Source: Subtercola sp.
GTDB taxonomy: Bacteria > Actinomycetota > Actinomycetes > Actinomycetales > Microbacteriaceae
NCBI GenBank assembly: GCA_025463745.1
Contig: JAODBB010000037.1
Span: 1 to 33,503 of the forward strand
Length of the DNA: 33,503 bases
Direction of reading: 5' to 3'
The notes below the pieces were generated by a model that made no database searches, had not been told where the DNA came from, and saw only the letters and a list, made by a program, of their open reading frames with translations. Shown in pieces: positions 18,829 to 26,758 of this stretch (the stretch's first letter is position 1; each line of letters begins with the position of its first letter). Position numbers and translations under genes: made by a program.

Positions 18829-18842
18829 CGATTCGTGAATCG
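18829..18842. promoter_or_regulatory. 14-bp palindrome in divergent promoter region
   Basis: CGATTC-GT-GAATCG is a perfect inverted repeat 120 bp before the fadD start and 90 bp before the 64-residue gene. It could be an operator for a TetR-type or other dimeric regulator of fatty-acid genes, but nothing else supports this. The rest of 18710-18931 shows no clear promoter. Confidence 0.3.
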
Positions 18843-18931
18843 ACACCATCGGGTGGACGGCATTTTGATCGGTGCCTACTGTGGGAGACACAACGATGCC
18901 CGACGTGGGCACCCGAGAGAAGGAGCACATC

Positions 18932-19126
18932 ATGGGACTTCTTGACAATGCAAAAGAAGCCGCTGAGGCAACCGGCGAAAAGATCAGCCGCACCATCGAT
19001 GACGCGAAAGGCCGCGTGTCTGACAAGGCAGACGAGGCCAAAGCCAACGCAGACGTGAAAGCGGCCGAGGCGAACCGAGCCGCGACGGAAGCGAAGAACG
19101 ACTACAAAGAAGACTTGCGCCAGTAG
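18932..19126 (+). CDS. Small charged helical protein, LEA-like
   Basis: This 64-residue protein starts at ATG 18932, with AGAAGGAG (18918-18925) 6 nt upstream. After MGLLDNAKEAAEATGEK it consists almost wholly of Ala, Lys, Glu and Asp in an 11-residue-like pattern (DDAKGRVSDKADEAKANADV, AAEANRAATEAKNDYKEDL), with no Cys, Trp or hydrophobic core. This is the composition of LEA-like and YtxH/CsbD-type stress proteins, which form amphipathic helices when dried or bound to membranes. Assignment to a named family is not possible by eye. It stands alone between a divergent fadD and a strong hairpin. A role in stress protection is inference. Confidence 0.75.
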   Translation: MGLLDNAKEAAEATGEKISRTIDDAKGRVSDKADEAKANADVKAAEANRAATEAKNDYKEDLRQ

Positions 19127-19140
19127 ACTGATTGAAGACT

Positions 19141-19181
19141 CGAGGCCCGGCTGCCCTGCGAACCGCAGGCACCGGGCCTCG
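19141..19181. terminator. Hairpin terminator between convergent genes
   Basis: A perfect 10-bp stem CGAGGCCCGG (19141-19150) / CCGGGCCTCG (19172-19181) with an inner CCTGCG/CGCAGG stem and AAC loop. It lies 15 bp after the 64-residue gene and before the end of the convergent glucosidase gene. The following T content is low. Confidence 0.75.
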
Positions 19182-19227
19182 TCCTCGTTCAGCGTCGCTG
19201 TGCGCTGCGCCTGCCGAGGCAGTTGCG

Positions 19228-21906
19228 TCAGGGGCCTTCAGGAGTCACGACGTTCGCCGCCTGCCCAGTGTCGCCCCGATCGCCGATAGTCAGGATGAGG
19301 TGGGCCACCAGGGCCGTCCAGCCCGTCTGGTGCGAGGCGCCGAGGCCCTGGCCCGTGTCTCCGTCGAAGTACTCGTAGAAGAACACGTTGTCGCGCCAAC
19401 GCGGATCGGTCGAGAGCAGTTCGTACCGGGCATCCGAAGGCCTGCGGCCGTCACTCCCGGGGGTGAATAGCGAGATCAATCGTGACGACAATTCGTCGGC
19501 GGCTTGATCGAACGTGAGGAAGATACCCGACCCGAGAGGAAACTCGACGGTCGTGGCGGGCGAGCCCGTGGCACCGTAGTTGCGCAACGCCTCGACGAAC
19601 AACACGTTGAGCGGAAACCAGACCGGTCCACGCCAATTCGAGTTGCCGCCGAAGAGCCCCGAGGTCGACTCGGCCGGCTCATAGTCGACCACGGCCTCTG
19701 TTCCGTCGACCTCGACGCTGAACGGATGGTCTTTGTGGTAGGCCGAGATGCCACGGATTCCGTGGTCAGACAACATGCCTTTCGGGTTGAAAGCCTTCTG
19801 CAGAATGCGTTTGAGCCGATCGGGCGACACAAGGGCGAGCAGAAACACCCGACTGCCGTTCTGATCGTGTTCGTGCAGCGACTGCCGCATTTCGGGGTGA
19901 TTCTCAAGAAACCAGACCACGCGGTCGCGAAACTCGGGCAGCGCGACGAACTCTTTGTTATCGAAAACCAGCGATGCCACCACCGGCACGAGACCGACGA
20001 GCGAGCGCACCTTCAGCGGAACATCCCGGCCGTCGGCGAGGTGCAGAACGTCGTAGAAGAACGCGTCTTCTTCGTCCCACAAGCCCGTGGCGTTCGCTGA
20101 GTTCGCGATCTGCAAGAAGTGCTCGATGAACTTCGTGGCCACATCTTCGTACGAACGGTCGTTGCCGGCCAGCCGCAGGGCGATGTTCAACAGGTCGAGC
20201 GCATACATCGCCATCCACGCCGTGGAATCGGCCTGTTCGAGAATGCCGACCTCTGGCGGCAGCTTCGAGCGGTCGAGCGGCGCGATGTTGTCGAGGCCCA
20301 TGAAGCCGCCCTCGAACAGGTTGTTCGCCCCATGGTCTTTGTTGTTGGTCCACCAGGTGAAGTTCATCAGCAGCTTGTGAAAGACGCGCGCCAAGAAGCT
20401 GTAGTCGGAGCCGCCGTCGAGCAGAAACACGTGCAGGGCCGCCCAAGCATGGGTCGGCGGGTTCACGTCGGAGAAGTTCCACTCGTAGGCCGGCAGCTGG
20501 CCGCTCGGGTGCATGTACCACTCGCGCAGCATCAGAATCAGCTGTGCCTTGGCGAACTCCGGGTCGATGTGGGCCAGCGTCACGCAGTGAAAGGCGAGAT
20601 CCCACGCCGCGAACCACGGATACTCCCACGGGTCGGGCATGAGAATGACGTCGTGAGCGTCGAGGTGCCGCCAGGAGCCGTTTCGCACCGCGGCGCGATC
20701 GGCAGGAGGCGGCGGAGACGCCGGGTCGCCGTCGAGCCACTTCTGCACATTGAAGTGAAAGAACTGTTTCGACCACAGCAGGCCCGCGAAGGCCTGCCGC
20801 AGCACGCGCGCCTCGTCCGCCGACGCGCCCTTCGGCGTGAGCTCGGCGTAGAACGCATCCGACTCGCGGCGTCGGCGATCGACCACGGCGTCGTACGACG
20901 ACACATCGATACCCTCGTCGGCGGCCGCCTCGAACTCGGCGTCTTCGCCGCCCGTCAGGCGCACACGAATCACCTTCACTTCGCCCGGCTCCAGGGTGAG
21001 CGAGTAGTGCAAGGCGGCCTTCGTGCCCGTCTGGGCGGGGTTCACCGTGGCCGCTCCGCTCACGATGCAGTCGTTGATGCCGTCTTTCGGGTACGCGGGC
21101 GATTCGGCCTCGCCGTAGATGCGCGCGGTATTGGTCTCGTTGTCGCAGAACAAGGGATGCCCGGAGCCGTCACCCTGCAAATACAACGTTCCCGTGCTCT
21201 GCTGGCGGCCCACCACGCGCCCGTCTTCATACGTCAGCTCGGGTTTCGGGTCTTCACCGGGGTACCCCCAGCCCCAAGTATTGCGATACCACAGTGTCGG
21301 CAGCACGTCGATGGTCGCGGCATCCGGGCCGGCGTTCTCGACGGTGATCTGCATCAACAGGTCGTGCGGGCCGCGCTTGGCGTAGTCGACCGTCACTACC
21401 CAGTAGCGCGACTCGTCGAAAATGCCGGTGTCGACGAGTTCGTACTCGGGTTCGAGCTTTGAGCGGTCGGCGTTCGTCTCGACGAGATCATTGTACGGAA
21501 AAGGCGCCTGCGGGTAGTGGTAGCGCCAGGTGTTGAACGAGTGGGTGGGCGTGCCGTCGAGGTACCACCAGTACTCTTTCGCGTCTTCACCATGGTTGCC
21601 CTCGGGGCCGGCGAGGCCGAACATCCGTTCCTTGAGAATGGGGTCGACGCCGTTGTACAGGGCAAGCGCGAGACACCACTTCTGGTCGAGGTCGCTGAAG
21701 CCGGCCATGCCGTCTTCGTTCCAGCGGTAGGTGCGACTACGGGCGTGGTCGTGCGGAAACGAGGCCCAGGCGTCGCCGTCGGCACTGTAGTCTTCGCGAA
21801 CCGAGCCCCAGGCGCGCTCGGCGACGTAGGGCCCCCAATCGCGCCAGGCGACAGAACCATCGTTCGCTTCAGTGAGCCGCTGCTTCTCTGCGTCGTCAAT
21901 CGCCAT
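19228..21906 (-). CDS. GH63-type glucosidase (MGH1-like glycoside hydrolase)
   Basis: This 892-residue protein resembles the bacterial glucosidases of the GH63 / mannosyl-oligosaccharide glucosidase group with an (alpha/alpha)6 barrel. The N-terminal part (about 1-330) is beta-rich; the barrel covers about 350-890. Seen motifs are YWWYLDGTPTHS near residue 117, FEGGFMGLDNIAPLDRS (Asp probably the general acid) near residue 530, SNWRGPVWFPLNVLFVEALR near residue 755 and FYEYFDGDTGQGLGASHQTG close to the C-terminus, where the second acidic residue would lie. No signal peptide is seen, so it acts in the cytoplasm, perhaps on glucosylated compatible solutes or oligosaccharides; the exact substrate cannot be read. 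The unknown 115-residue gene lies 51 bp upstream on the same strand. Confidence 0.88.
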   Translation of the reverse strand: MAIDDAEKQRLTEANDGSVAWRDWGPYVAERAWGSVREDYSADGDAWASFPHDHARSRTYRWNEDGMAGFSDLDQKWCLALALYNGVDPILKERMFGLAGPEGNHGEDAKEYWWYLDGTPTHSFNTWRYHYPQAPFPYNDLVETNADRSKLEPEYELVDTGIFDESRYWVVTVDYAKRGPHDLLMQITVENAGPDAATIDVLPTLWYRNTWGWGYPGEDPKPELTYEDGRVVGRQQSTGTLYLQGDGSGHPLFCDNETNTARIYGEAESPAYPKDGINDCIVSGAATVNPAQTGTKAALHYSLTLEPGEVKVIRVRLTGGEDAEFEAAADEGIDVSSYDAVVDRRRRESDAFYAELTPKGASADEARVLRQAFAGLLWSKQFFHFNVQKWLDGDPASPPPPADRAAVRNGSWRHLDAHDVILMPDPWEYPWFAAWDLAFHCVTLAHIDPEFAKAQLILMLREWYMHPSGQLPAYEWNFSDVNPPTHAWAALHVFLLDGGSDYSFLARVFHKLLMNFTWWTNNKDHGANNLFEGGFMGLDNIAPLDRSKLPPEVGILEQADSTAWMAMYALDLLNIALRLAGNDRSYEDVATKFIEHFLQIANSANATGLWDEEDAFFYDVLHLADGRDVPLKVRSLVGLVPVVASLVFDNKEFVALPEFRDRVVWFLENHPEMRQSLHEHDQNGSRVFLLALVSPDRLKRILQKAFNPKGMLSDHGIRGISAYHKDHPFSVEVDGTEAVVDYEPAESTSGLFGGNSNWRGPVWFPLNVLFVEALRNYGATGSPATTVEFPLGSGIFLTFDQAADELSSRLISLFTPGSDGRRPSDARYELLSTDPRWRDNVFFYEYFDGDTGQGLGASHQTGWTALVAHLILTIGDRGDTGQAANVVTPEGP

Positions 21907-21957
21907 ACGGCTTATTCTGGCCTACTCAGCGGATGCCCCCTCTATTGGCGCGGCCTC

Positions 21958-22305
21958 TTAGCGGTCGACTTTTCGGTAGCCGCTCTCGAGCAGGGTCACC
22001 GCGCGCTGACGGTACAGTTCCCGTACGTGTTCGGGCGCATCCGACCACGAATCATCGGGCTCGCTGGTGTGAAAAATGAGGCGGGCGAGGCGCTCGAGTT
22101 CGCGCGGGGTCGTGTCGCGGGCGCGCCACTCGTTCGCGATGCGGGTGACGCTCTCCATCGTCTCTGCATACGACTGCTCGTGGTCGTTGATCGTCGCCGT
22201 GATGCGTTTGACGAATTCGGCATCGGGGGAGTGCGGCGCGTCGATCGTAACGACTCTGCCGGGGTAGATGTTCCAATCGGCACGTGCGTTGCCGTAGGGA
22301 GGCAT
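21958..22305 (-). CDS. Unknown small acidic protein
   Basis: I do not recognise this 115-residue protein. The ATG at 22305 gives MPPYGNARADWNIYPG and has GAAAGG about 10 nt upstream; a GTG-type start at 22344 would add 13 Pro/Glu-rich residues. The body is predicted helical and charged: AEFVKRITATINDHEQSYAE, then RIANEWRARDTTPRELERLA and APEHVRELYRQRAVTLLESG. There is no signal peptide, membrane segment or Cys. It precedes the glucosidase gene by 51 bp on the same strand and may be co-transcribed with it. Coding status rests on codon bias and the absence of an alternative gene. Confidence 0.65.
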   Translation of the reverse strand: MPPYGNARADWNIYPGRVVTIDAPHSPDAEFVKRITATINDHEQSYAETMESVTRIANEWRARDTTPRELERLARLIFHTSEPDDSWSDAPEHVRELYRQRAVTLLESGYRKVDR

Positions 22306-22445
22306 CGGGGGAGGCCTTTCGTGTGAGTCTTCTTCGACGCACACCTCGGCGTCGATTGTGCTTCACACTACGAGAAACTGCTGAAGACTCAACACCCCAT
22401 TCCTGGCGGCACCAGAACGGGAAGCGCTTGTGCATCCGCCGAAAA

Positions 22446-23417
22446 CTAGGGAACGAGAATGACCGTCTTGCCAGGCGCCGGCTTCGGCACAGACCCGCTC
22501 TCGTAAGCAGCCCTCCCGGCAGAGAGCGGAAATGTCTGAGCGATTGCCACCTCGACGTGACCCGCTGCGATCAGCGCGGCCAGTTGCTCCAGCCTGTCAC
22601 GGCGTGTGCGAACGACGAAGAAGATCGTTGTGATGCCGTACTTCTCGGCGAGCTCCTGACGTGGAGGCACCTGGAGAACGACGAGTTGCCCGCCCGGGCG
22701 AACCGCGGCGTACAGCCATTCCGGCACGTCGTCGCCGACAGCGTCGAGTGCGACGTCGAACGCAGAGAGATCAGGGGCTTCGGAATGGGGAGCGCTCACG
22801 ACCACATGATCGGCACCGAGGTTCCTCGCGCGCGCCACGCTCGATTCCGAGGTGACCGTCACCGTGACCTCGGCGCCCAGCTCGTGCGCGAACTGGGTGA
22901 GAAACGCGCCGACCGCACCGGTTCCGCCCCTGATCAACACGTGCTGACCCGCAGCCACGTGCGCCTGATCGCCCAGTGCCTCCCATGCGGTCAGAGCGGG
23001 CAGCACGGCCGCTGCCGCGACGACATCGGAGTCCCTGGGCTTCTTCCGCGCCACGCAGGCGGACGGAACGACTACGAACTCGGCCGCTGCCCCATCCCGG
23101 TTGAACGGAACGATTCCGAAGACCGAGTCGCCCACAGACAGGTCGACGACGCCGGAACCGATCTCGGCGACCACTCCGGCGAATTCGTGCGAGGGGATTA
23201 TCGGCGTGCGATCGACACCATCGCCCTCCCATGTCTCAGGCCAGCTCAGTTCGGCGAACGTGATCGCGGCGGCACGCACGGCGACGCGGATCTCGTCCGG
23301 GCCGGGAACCGGTCGCGGCGCCTCTTCATACACGAGTCGCTCGGGGCCTCCGCGCTCGTGCGCGCGAAGGGCCATCATCAGAGGCTGTGGGCTCGAGTCG
23401 GTGGGCGCAGCATCCAT
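22446..23417 (-). CDS. NADP-dependent MDR oxidoreductase, quinone-reductase type
   Basis: This 323-residue enzyme belongs to the zinc-free medium-chain dehydrogenase/reductase group related to quinone oxidoreductase. The GroES-like half is at about 1-130 (VGDSVFGIVPFNRDGAAAEF), and the Rossmann half contains VLIRGGTGAVGAFLTQFAH near residue 155. It ends with AYESGSVPKPAPGKTVILV, the usual MDR C-terminus. Catalytic-zinc Cys/His positions are absent, as expected. ATG 23417 is chosen because the longer open frame upstream is Arg-rich and unlike the family; GGGAG lies about 11 nt before it. It follows glxA on the same strand after 182 bp, so it may belong to the same regulon. Confidence 0.9.
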   Translation of the reverse strand: MDAAPTDSSPQPLMMALRAHERGGPERLVYEEAPRPVPGPDEIRVAVRAAAITFAELSWPETWEGDGVDRTPIIPSHEFAGVVAEIGSGVVDLSVGDSVFGIVPFNRDGAAAEFVVVPSACVARKKPRDSDVVAAAAVLPALTAWEALGDQAHVAAGQHVLIRGGTGAVGAFLTQFAHELGAEVTVTVTSESSVARARNLGADHVVVSAPHSEAPDLSAFDVALDAVGDDVPEWLYAAVRPGGQLVVLQVPPRQELAEKYGITTIFFVVRTRRDRLEQLAALIAAGHVEVAIAQTFPLSAGRAAYESGSVPKPAPGKTVILVP

Positions 23418-23599
23418 TTTTCGATTTCTCCCTGTGTGGTCGTCGCAGGCGACCCGGATACGAACAGCTCCGGCTCGCGCACTCTTCACCCCAGCCTGGC
23501 GGCGCACGGCTCTCGAATCTACGCACATCCGGTCGCGAACCACCCGAATCAAGACAACGTGCGATGGCGCTGCCGATTGAACCCACCGATCGACTCCGT

Positions 23600-24637
23600 T
23601 CAGGAATGTGTCGCGCTGCCCTGAGCAGTCTCACCCCGCTGCGCAGTGCGAAACCGGCGCTGGTAGGCCGAGGGAGACATGTCCAGTTCTCGCGCAAAGA
23701 CCCTGCGCAGCGCCTCGTAGCTGGGAAAGCCCGCCCGCTCCGCGGCTTGGGTGGCGGTGTGGCCCTGATCGAGCAGAGCCTTGGCGATGTCGAAGCGGAT
23801 CGATTCGACATACCTGGCCGGTGTCGTCGACAGTTCGTCGCGAAACAGACGAGTGAGGTGACGGGGGCTCAGATTCAAATGATCTGCAAGCTGAGTCAGA
23901 GAATGGCTGTCAGACGGGTCGGCCGTGACGAGATCGACGATGCTTCTGAGCGCTGGTGTGCGCGGTGGTGCGCCCTGCAACGGCGCGGAGAACTGCGACT
24001 GGCCACCCGCCCGTTGCAGGTAGACCACGAGCGCACGGGCGACCTCACGAGTGAGATCCGGCCCGTGATCCTCCTCGACGAGAGCCAGCGCGAGGTCGAT
24101 ACCCGCGCTCACTCCGGCCGATGAGTACGTATTTCCGTCGCGCACATAGATCGCGTCGGGCTCGACCCGAGTCGTCGGGTACCGCGAGGCGAGGGTGTGT
24201 GCGACCTTCCAATGCGTCGTGGCGCGTTTGCCGTCGAGCAGCCCGGCGGCGGCGAGGATGAACGCTCCTGTGCAGATGGAAGCGACTCGTTTCGCGTCGA
24301 CCGAGAGCGCTGCCGCGGCATCCGCGAGCTCTGGTGGAACGGGAGTGCGTGGATAGATGTCGCCACCCGCGATGAGGAATGTGTGCGGTGCCGGCCGGAA
24401 GTCAGGGCCGCCGTCGACCGCGATGCGGATGCCGATCGAAGTGGTGACGTCTGCGCCGGTCGGCGACACCAGGGCGACACGATAGTCGGCACCGAGCCGG
24501 TTCGCCTCTGCGAACACTTCGGTGGGGCCGGCGATGTCGAGGAGCTTGACGCCGTCGTAGACCAGCACTGCCACCTGATGGCTGTCGACTCTTGCCGCGC
24601 GGCGAGGTTCGGCGTTGTCTGGATGTGGGTGGTTCAT
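23600..24637 (-). CDS. GlxA-family transcriptional regulator
   Basis: This 345-residue protein has an N-terminal DJ-1/PfpI-like domain (VAVLVYDGVKLLDIAGPTEV at about 27-46; the elbow Cys in ASICTGAFILAAAG near residue 121) and a C-terminal AraC-type pair of helix-turn-helix motifs (LTQLADHLNLSPRHLTRLFR near 250; ATQAAERAGFPSYEALRRVF near 300). GlxA-type proteins sense small metabolites in some cases, often nitrogenous ones; the ligand here is unknown. It is divergent from the HD-domain gene, with 99 bp between them containing a 17-bp palindrome. A local regulatory role for the HD gene and the following oxidoreductase is likely from context. Confidence 0.92.
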   Translation of the reverse strand: MNHPHPDNAEPRRAARVDSHQVAVLVYDGVKLLDIAGPTEVFAEANRLGADYRVALVSPTGADVTTSIGIRIAVDGGPDFRPAPHTFLIAGGDIYPRTPVPPELADAAAALSVDAKRVASICTGAFILAAAGLLDGKRATTHWKVAHTLASRYPTTRVEPDAIYVRDGNTYSSAGVSAGIDLALALVEEDHGPDLTREVARALVVYLQRAGGQSQFSAPLQGAPPRTPALRSIVDLVTADPSDSHSLTQLADHLNLSPRHLTRLFRDELSTTPARYVESIRFDIAKALLDQGHTATQAAERAGFPSYEALRRVFARELDMSPSAYQRRFRTAQRGETAQGSATHS

Positions 24638-24685
24638 GGCCGTGACGAGGCGGCGTAGACAGGCCGCTCGTTGGCAGCGTGGAAG

Positions 24686-24702
24686 TCAGACGAATTGTCT
24701 GA
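24686..24702. promoter_or_regulatory. 17-bp palindrome in glxA-HD intergenic region
   Basis: TCAGAC-GAATT-GTCTGA is a perfect inverted repeat with 6-bp arms, 48 bp upstream of the glxA start and 35 bp upstream of the HD-gene start. It is placed where an operator controlling both divergent genes would lie. AraC-type proteins usually bind direct repeats, so the binding protein could be another one. Confidence 0.45.
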
Positions 24703-24736
24703 TTCGACGCCGTCACAACCTGAAAGTGAGCATTGC

Positions 24737-25375
24737 ATGTCTGAAATTATCGCGGGAGTGGAGATCCCCGAGACCTCCGCTGTCGCCGAGGCGACCCGTT
24801 ACATCAGAGAAACGACCAGCCCTCTCCTGTTTCACCACTCACGCCGAGTTTTTCTCTTCAGCTCGATTCATGCCCGCACGACGGCCCTTGAGCCCGACCC
24901 CGAACTCCTCTATGTGGCGGCGCTCTTTCACGACTCCGGGCTGTTGACTCCGTTCTCGGATGCCGAGCAGCGCTTCGAGGTCGATGGCGCCGATCACGCG
25001 CAAGCGTTTCTTCGTGACCGCGGCTTCTCATCGCGGGCCGTCGAGGTTGTGTGGAATGCGATTGCACTTCATACCACGCCGGGGATCCCGGCACGAATGG
25101 GCCCGGAGGTCGCCGCGACCAATCTCGGGGTTCTGACCGACGCCATCGGCGTCGGGCTAGACACGCTCGACCCTGCGATGGTGGAGGAGATCACTGCCGC
25201 CCACCCGCGCGGTGACTTCAAGAACGAGTTTCTGCGCACCTTCTACGAGGGGCTCAAGCACCGGCCGAACACCACCTACGGCACGGTCAACGCCGACATT
25301 CTCGAGCACTTCATGCCCGATTTTCGCCGTACCAGCATGGTCGAGCGGGTCACTGCGTCGGCCTGGCCGTCGTGA
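24737..25375 (+). CDS. HD-domain hydrolase, cyanamide hydratase-like
   Basis: This 212-residue protein has the metal-binding HD motif: FHHSRRVFLFSSIHA (first His near residue 35), YVAALFHDSGLL (HD near residue 64), and further His in DGADHAQAF and AIALHTTPG, with NLGVLTDAIGVGLD supplying the last Asp. The arrangement matches single-domain HD hydrolases of the cyanamide-hydratase-like group, as far as I can recall, and not the longer dGTPase or PDE types. The ATG at 24737 (MSEIIAGVEIPETSA) is preferred over the upstream open frame. It is controlled from the promoter region shared with glxA. The substrate is unknown; a small nitrogen compound is a possibility only. Confidence 0.87.
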   Translation: MSEIIAGVEIPETSAVAEATRYIRETTSPLLFHHSRRVFLFSSIHARTTALEPDPELLYVAALFHDSGLLTPFSDAEQRFEVDGADHAQAFLRDRGFSSRAVEVVWNAIALHTTPGIPARMGPEVAATNLGVLTDAIGVGLDTLDPAMVEEITAAHPRGDFKNEFLRTFYEGLKHRPNTTYGTVNADILEHFMPDFRRTSMVERVTASAWPS

Positions 25376-25420
25376 ACGGCGGGCTGTGCGAGTGCCACAC
25401 TGTGACGACGACTCGTGATG

Positions 25421-25493
25421 TGGGCGATACCGGACTCGAACCGATGACCTCTTCGGTGTGAACGAAGCGCGCTACCAACTGCGCCAATCGCCC
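25421..25493 (-). tRNA. tRNA-Val (CAC)
   Basis: Read on the minus strand it folds as a cloverleaf: acceptor GGGCGAT/ATCGCCC with discriminator A, D arm GCGC/GCGC, anticodon stem CTTCG/CGAAG with loop TTCACAC (anticodon CAC), and T arm ATCGG-TTCGAGT-CCGGT. CCA is not encoded. Confidence 0.95.
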
Positions 25494-25606
25494 GAAGACC
25501 CGCTGCTGCTTGTGGGGCGGATGCGAATCTCTAGCTCGTTGATACTAGCCGACCACGGGCGTTCAGCGCACATCGAGAGAGTGTGACGACACGCGATCGG
25601 CGTGGT

Positions 25607-25636
25607 TTGGTTTTGTCGGCTGCGTTCGGGTAGAGT
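25607..25636 (+). promoter_or_regulatory. Candidate promoter of the tRNA-Gly/Cys/Val array
   Basis: TTGGTT (25607-25612), an 18-base spacer, then TAGAGT (25631-25636) resembles a housekeeping promoter about 60 bp before tRNA-Gly. It is the only good match in the 204-bp gap between tRNA-Val(CAC) and tRNA-Gly; no gene is seen in that gap. Confidence 0.45.
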
Positions 25637-25697
25637 CTTCCGAGCACGCAGTAATGCGGGTTTGGCAGCAACAAAACAGTCAGTGTCGAAAGACAAT

Positions 25698-25769
25698 GCG
25701 GATGTGGCGCAGTGGTAGCGCATCACCTTGCCAAGGTGAGGGTCGCGAGTTCGAATCTCGTCATCCGCT
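25698..25769 (+). tRNA. tRNA-Gly (GCC)
   Basis: Acceptor GCGGATG/CATCCGC with discriminator T, anticodon stem TCACC/GGTGA with loop TTGCCAA (anticodon GCC), and T loop TTCGAAT. CCA is not encoded. It is the first of three plus-strand tRNA genes. Confidence 0.96.
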
Positions 25770-25805
25770 CGAGTGTAGATGTACCTTTGGGGCAACCCTC
25801 CATAT

Positions 25806-25876
25806 GGTGGCGTGGCCGAGAGGCGAGGCAGCGGCCTGCAAAGCCGTCCACACGGGTTCAAATCCCGTCGCCACCT
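25806..25876 (+). tRNA. tRNA-Cys (GCA)
   Basis: Acceptor GGTGGCG/CGCCACC with discriminator T, anticodon loop CTGCAAA (anticodon GCA) on a CGGC-type stem, and T loop TTCAAAT. It lies 36 bp after tRNA-Gly. Confidence 0.95.
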
Positions 25877-25892
25877 CTCCACTCGTTGTGAT

Positions 25893-25950
25893 TTCGACGC
25901 CCCCGTTGCCGGCATCATAAATTGAGTTCGACGCCCCCGTCGTCGAACTC
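25893..25950. repeat. Direct repeat and perfect hairpin between tRNA-Cys and tRNA-Val
   Basis: TTCGACGCCCCCGT occurs at 25893-25906 and again at 25927-25940. The second copy lies inside a perfect 10-bp inverted repeat, GAGTTCGACG (25924-25933) / CGTCGAACTC (25941-25950) with a 7-base loop. It may be a processing or termination structure after tRNA-Cys; no T-tract follows. Confidence 0.6.
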
Positions 25951-25998
25951 GTATAAAGCTCGACTTAACTAAATAGCACCACGTAACACGACGTATTT

Positions 25999-26070
25999 GG
26001 GCGGTTGGCGCAGCGGTAGCGCGCTTCCCTGACACGGAAGAGGTCGCTGGTTCGATCCCAGTACCGCCCA
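25999..26070 (+). tRNA. tRNA-Val (GAC)
   Basis: Acceptor GGGCGGT/ACCGCCC with discriminator A, anticodon stem CTTCC/GGAAG with loop CTGACAC (anticodon GAC), and T loop TTCGATC. It is followed at once by a strong terminator. Together with tRNA-Val(CAC) on the other strand it supplies two Val isoacceptors within 650 bp. Confidence 0.96.
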
Positions 26071-26073
26071 CCG

Positions 26074-26105
26074 AAAAACCCCCGGCTAGAAACCGGGGGT
26101 TTTGT
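26074..26105. terminator. Bidirectional terminator after tRNA-Val
   Basis: A perfect 11-bp stem AAAACCCCCGG (26075-26085) / CCGGGGGTTTT (26093-26103) with a 7-base loop and T-runs in both directions. It ends the tRNA array on the plus strand and can also stop transcripts from the minus-strand gene at 26223. Confidence 0.92.
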
Positions 26106-26222
26106 CGTTTTGCAGCCGGCGGCACTCGCCTAGCCCGCCTCGTGAGACACCCCCGCAACGTTGAGACAGGTATAGCCGCCTCAATTCGGCGCAGCTGACT
26201 CGCGAGACGCTTGTCAGGCAGG

Positions 26223-26675
26223 TCAACGGGATGCCCGCCACGACTTCAGCGCGCCGGTCGACCAGAGCGCCCAGAGCACGAGCAGCGGCTGAAAGAGTAG
26301 CCGCACTGAGCGCGCCGCATCTGAGTTGAGGCTGAAGCCGTCTGTGTGCGTGACGGCCTGTGAGATGTTGCCCGGAAAGATCGCCACGAAAAAGGCCGCC
26401 ACGACCCAGCCGACCGACGTGCGCTGTTTCGGCGCGGCGAGAAGTGCGGTGCCGAGGGCGATTTCGACGACACCGGATGCCACGACCACCGTGTCGGCAG
26501 TCAACGGCACCCACGGCGGAACTTGCGCGCGGAACTCCTTGCGCGCCACCGTGAGGTGCGTGATGCCGGCGAAGGCGAGAAAGCCGCCCAGAACGAGGCG
26601 AGCCACAGTTCGGGCCGGCGAGACAGGGGTTAGTGAGACGGGGATTCGAGCGACGACGTGCGGGAGGTGGGCCAT
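26223..26675 (-). CDS. DoxX-like membrane protein
   Basis: This small integral membrane protein (150 residues from ATG 26675; an alternative ATG at 26705 adds ten) has about four hydrophobic segments: VARLVLGGFLAFAGITHLTV, ADTVVVASGVVEIALGTALL, GWVVAAFFVAIFPGNISQAV and LLFQPLLVLWALWST. The spacing and the motifs FAGITHL and FPGNISQ fit the DoxX/DoxD superfamily. Such proteins are often linked to redox stress, but the function is not settled. It follows the glycine-rich gene by 83 bp on the same strand and ends near the tRNA terminator. Confidence 0.8.
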   Translation of the reverse strand: MAHLPHVVARIPVSLTPVSPARTVARLVLGGFLAFAGITHLTVARKEFRAQVPPWVPLTADTVVVASGVVEIALGTALLAAPKQRTSVGWVVAAFFVAIFPGNISQAVTHTDGFSLNSDAARSVRLLFQPLLVLWALWSTGALKSWRASR

Positions 26676-26758
26676 GAGCCGCCCGGTGGATTGCCGCAGA
26701 ACCAAAAGACCCGAGATGGCCCATAAGCCCAGAGATGGCGCAGGCGCCCGGTGACGGC

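Noticed and set aside
18872-18931. Upstream extension of the 64-residue protein
   Set aside because: The added residues come before the strong AGAAGGAG site and are not LEA-like; ATG 18932 fits the RBS.
25421-26070. Integration site for a mobile element at the tRNA genes
   Set aside because: No integrase, no duplicated tRNA 3' end and no change in gene style flanks the array.
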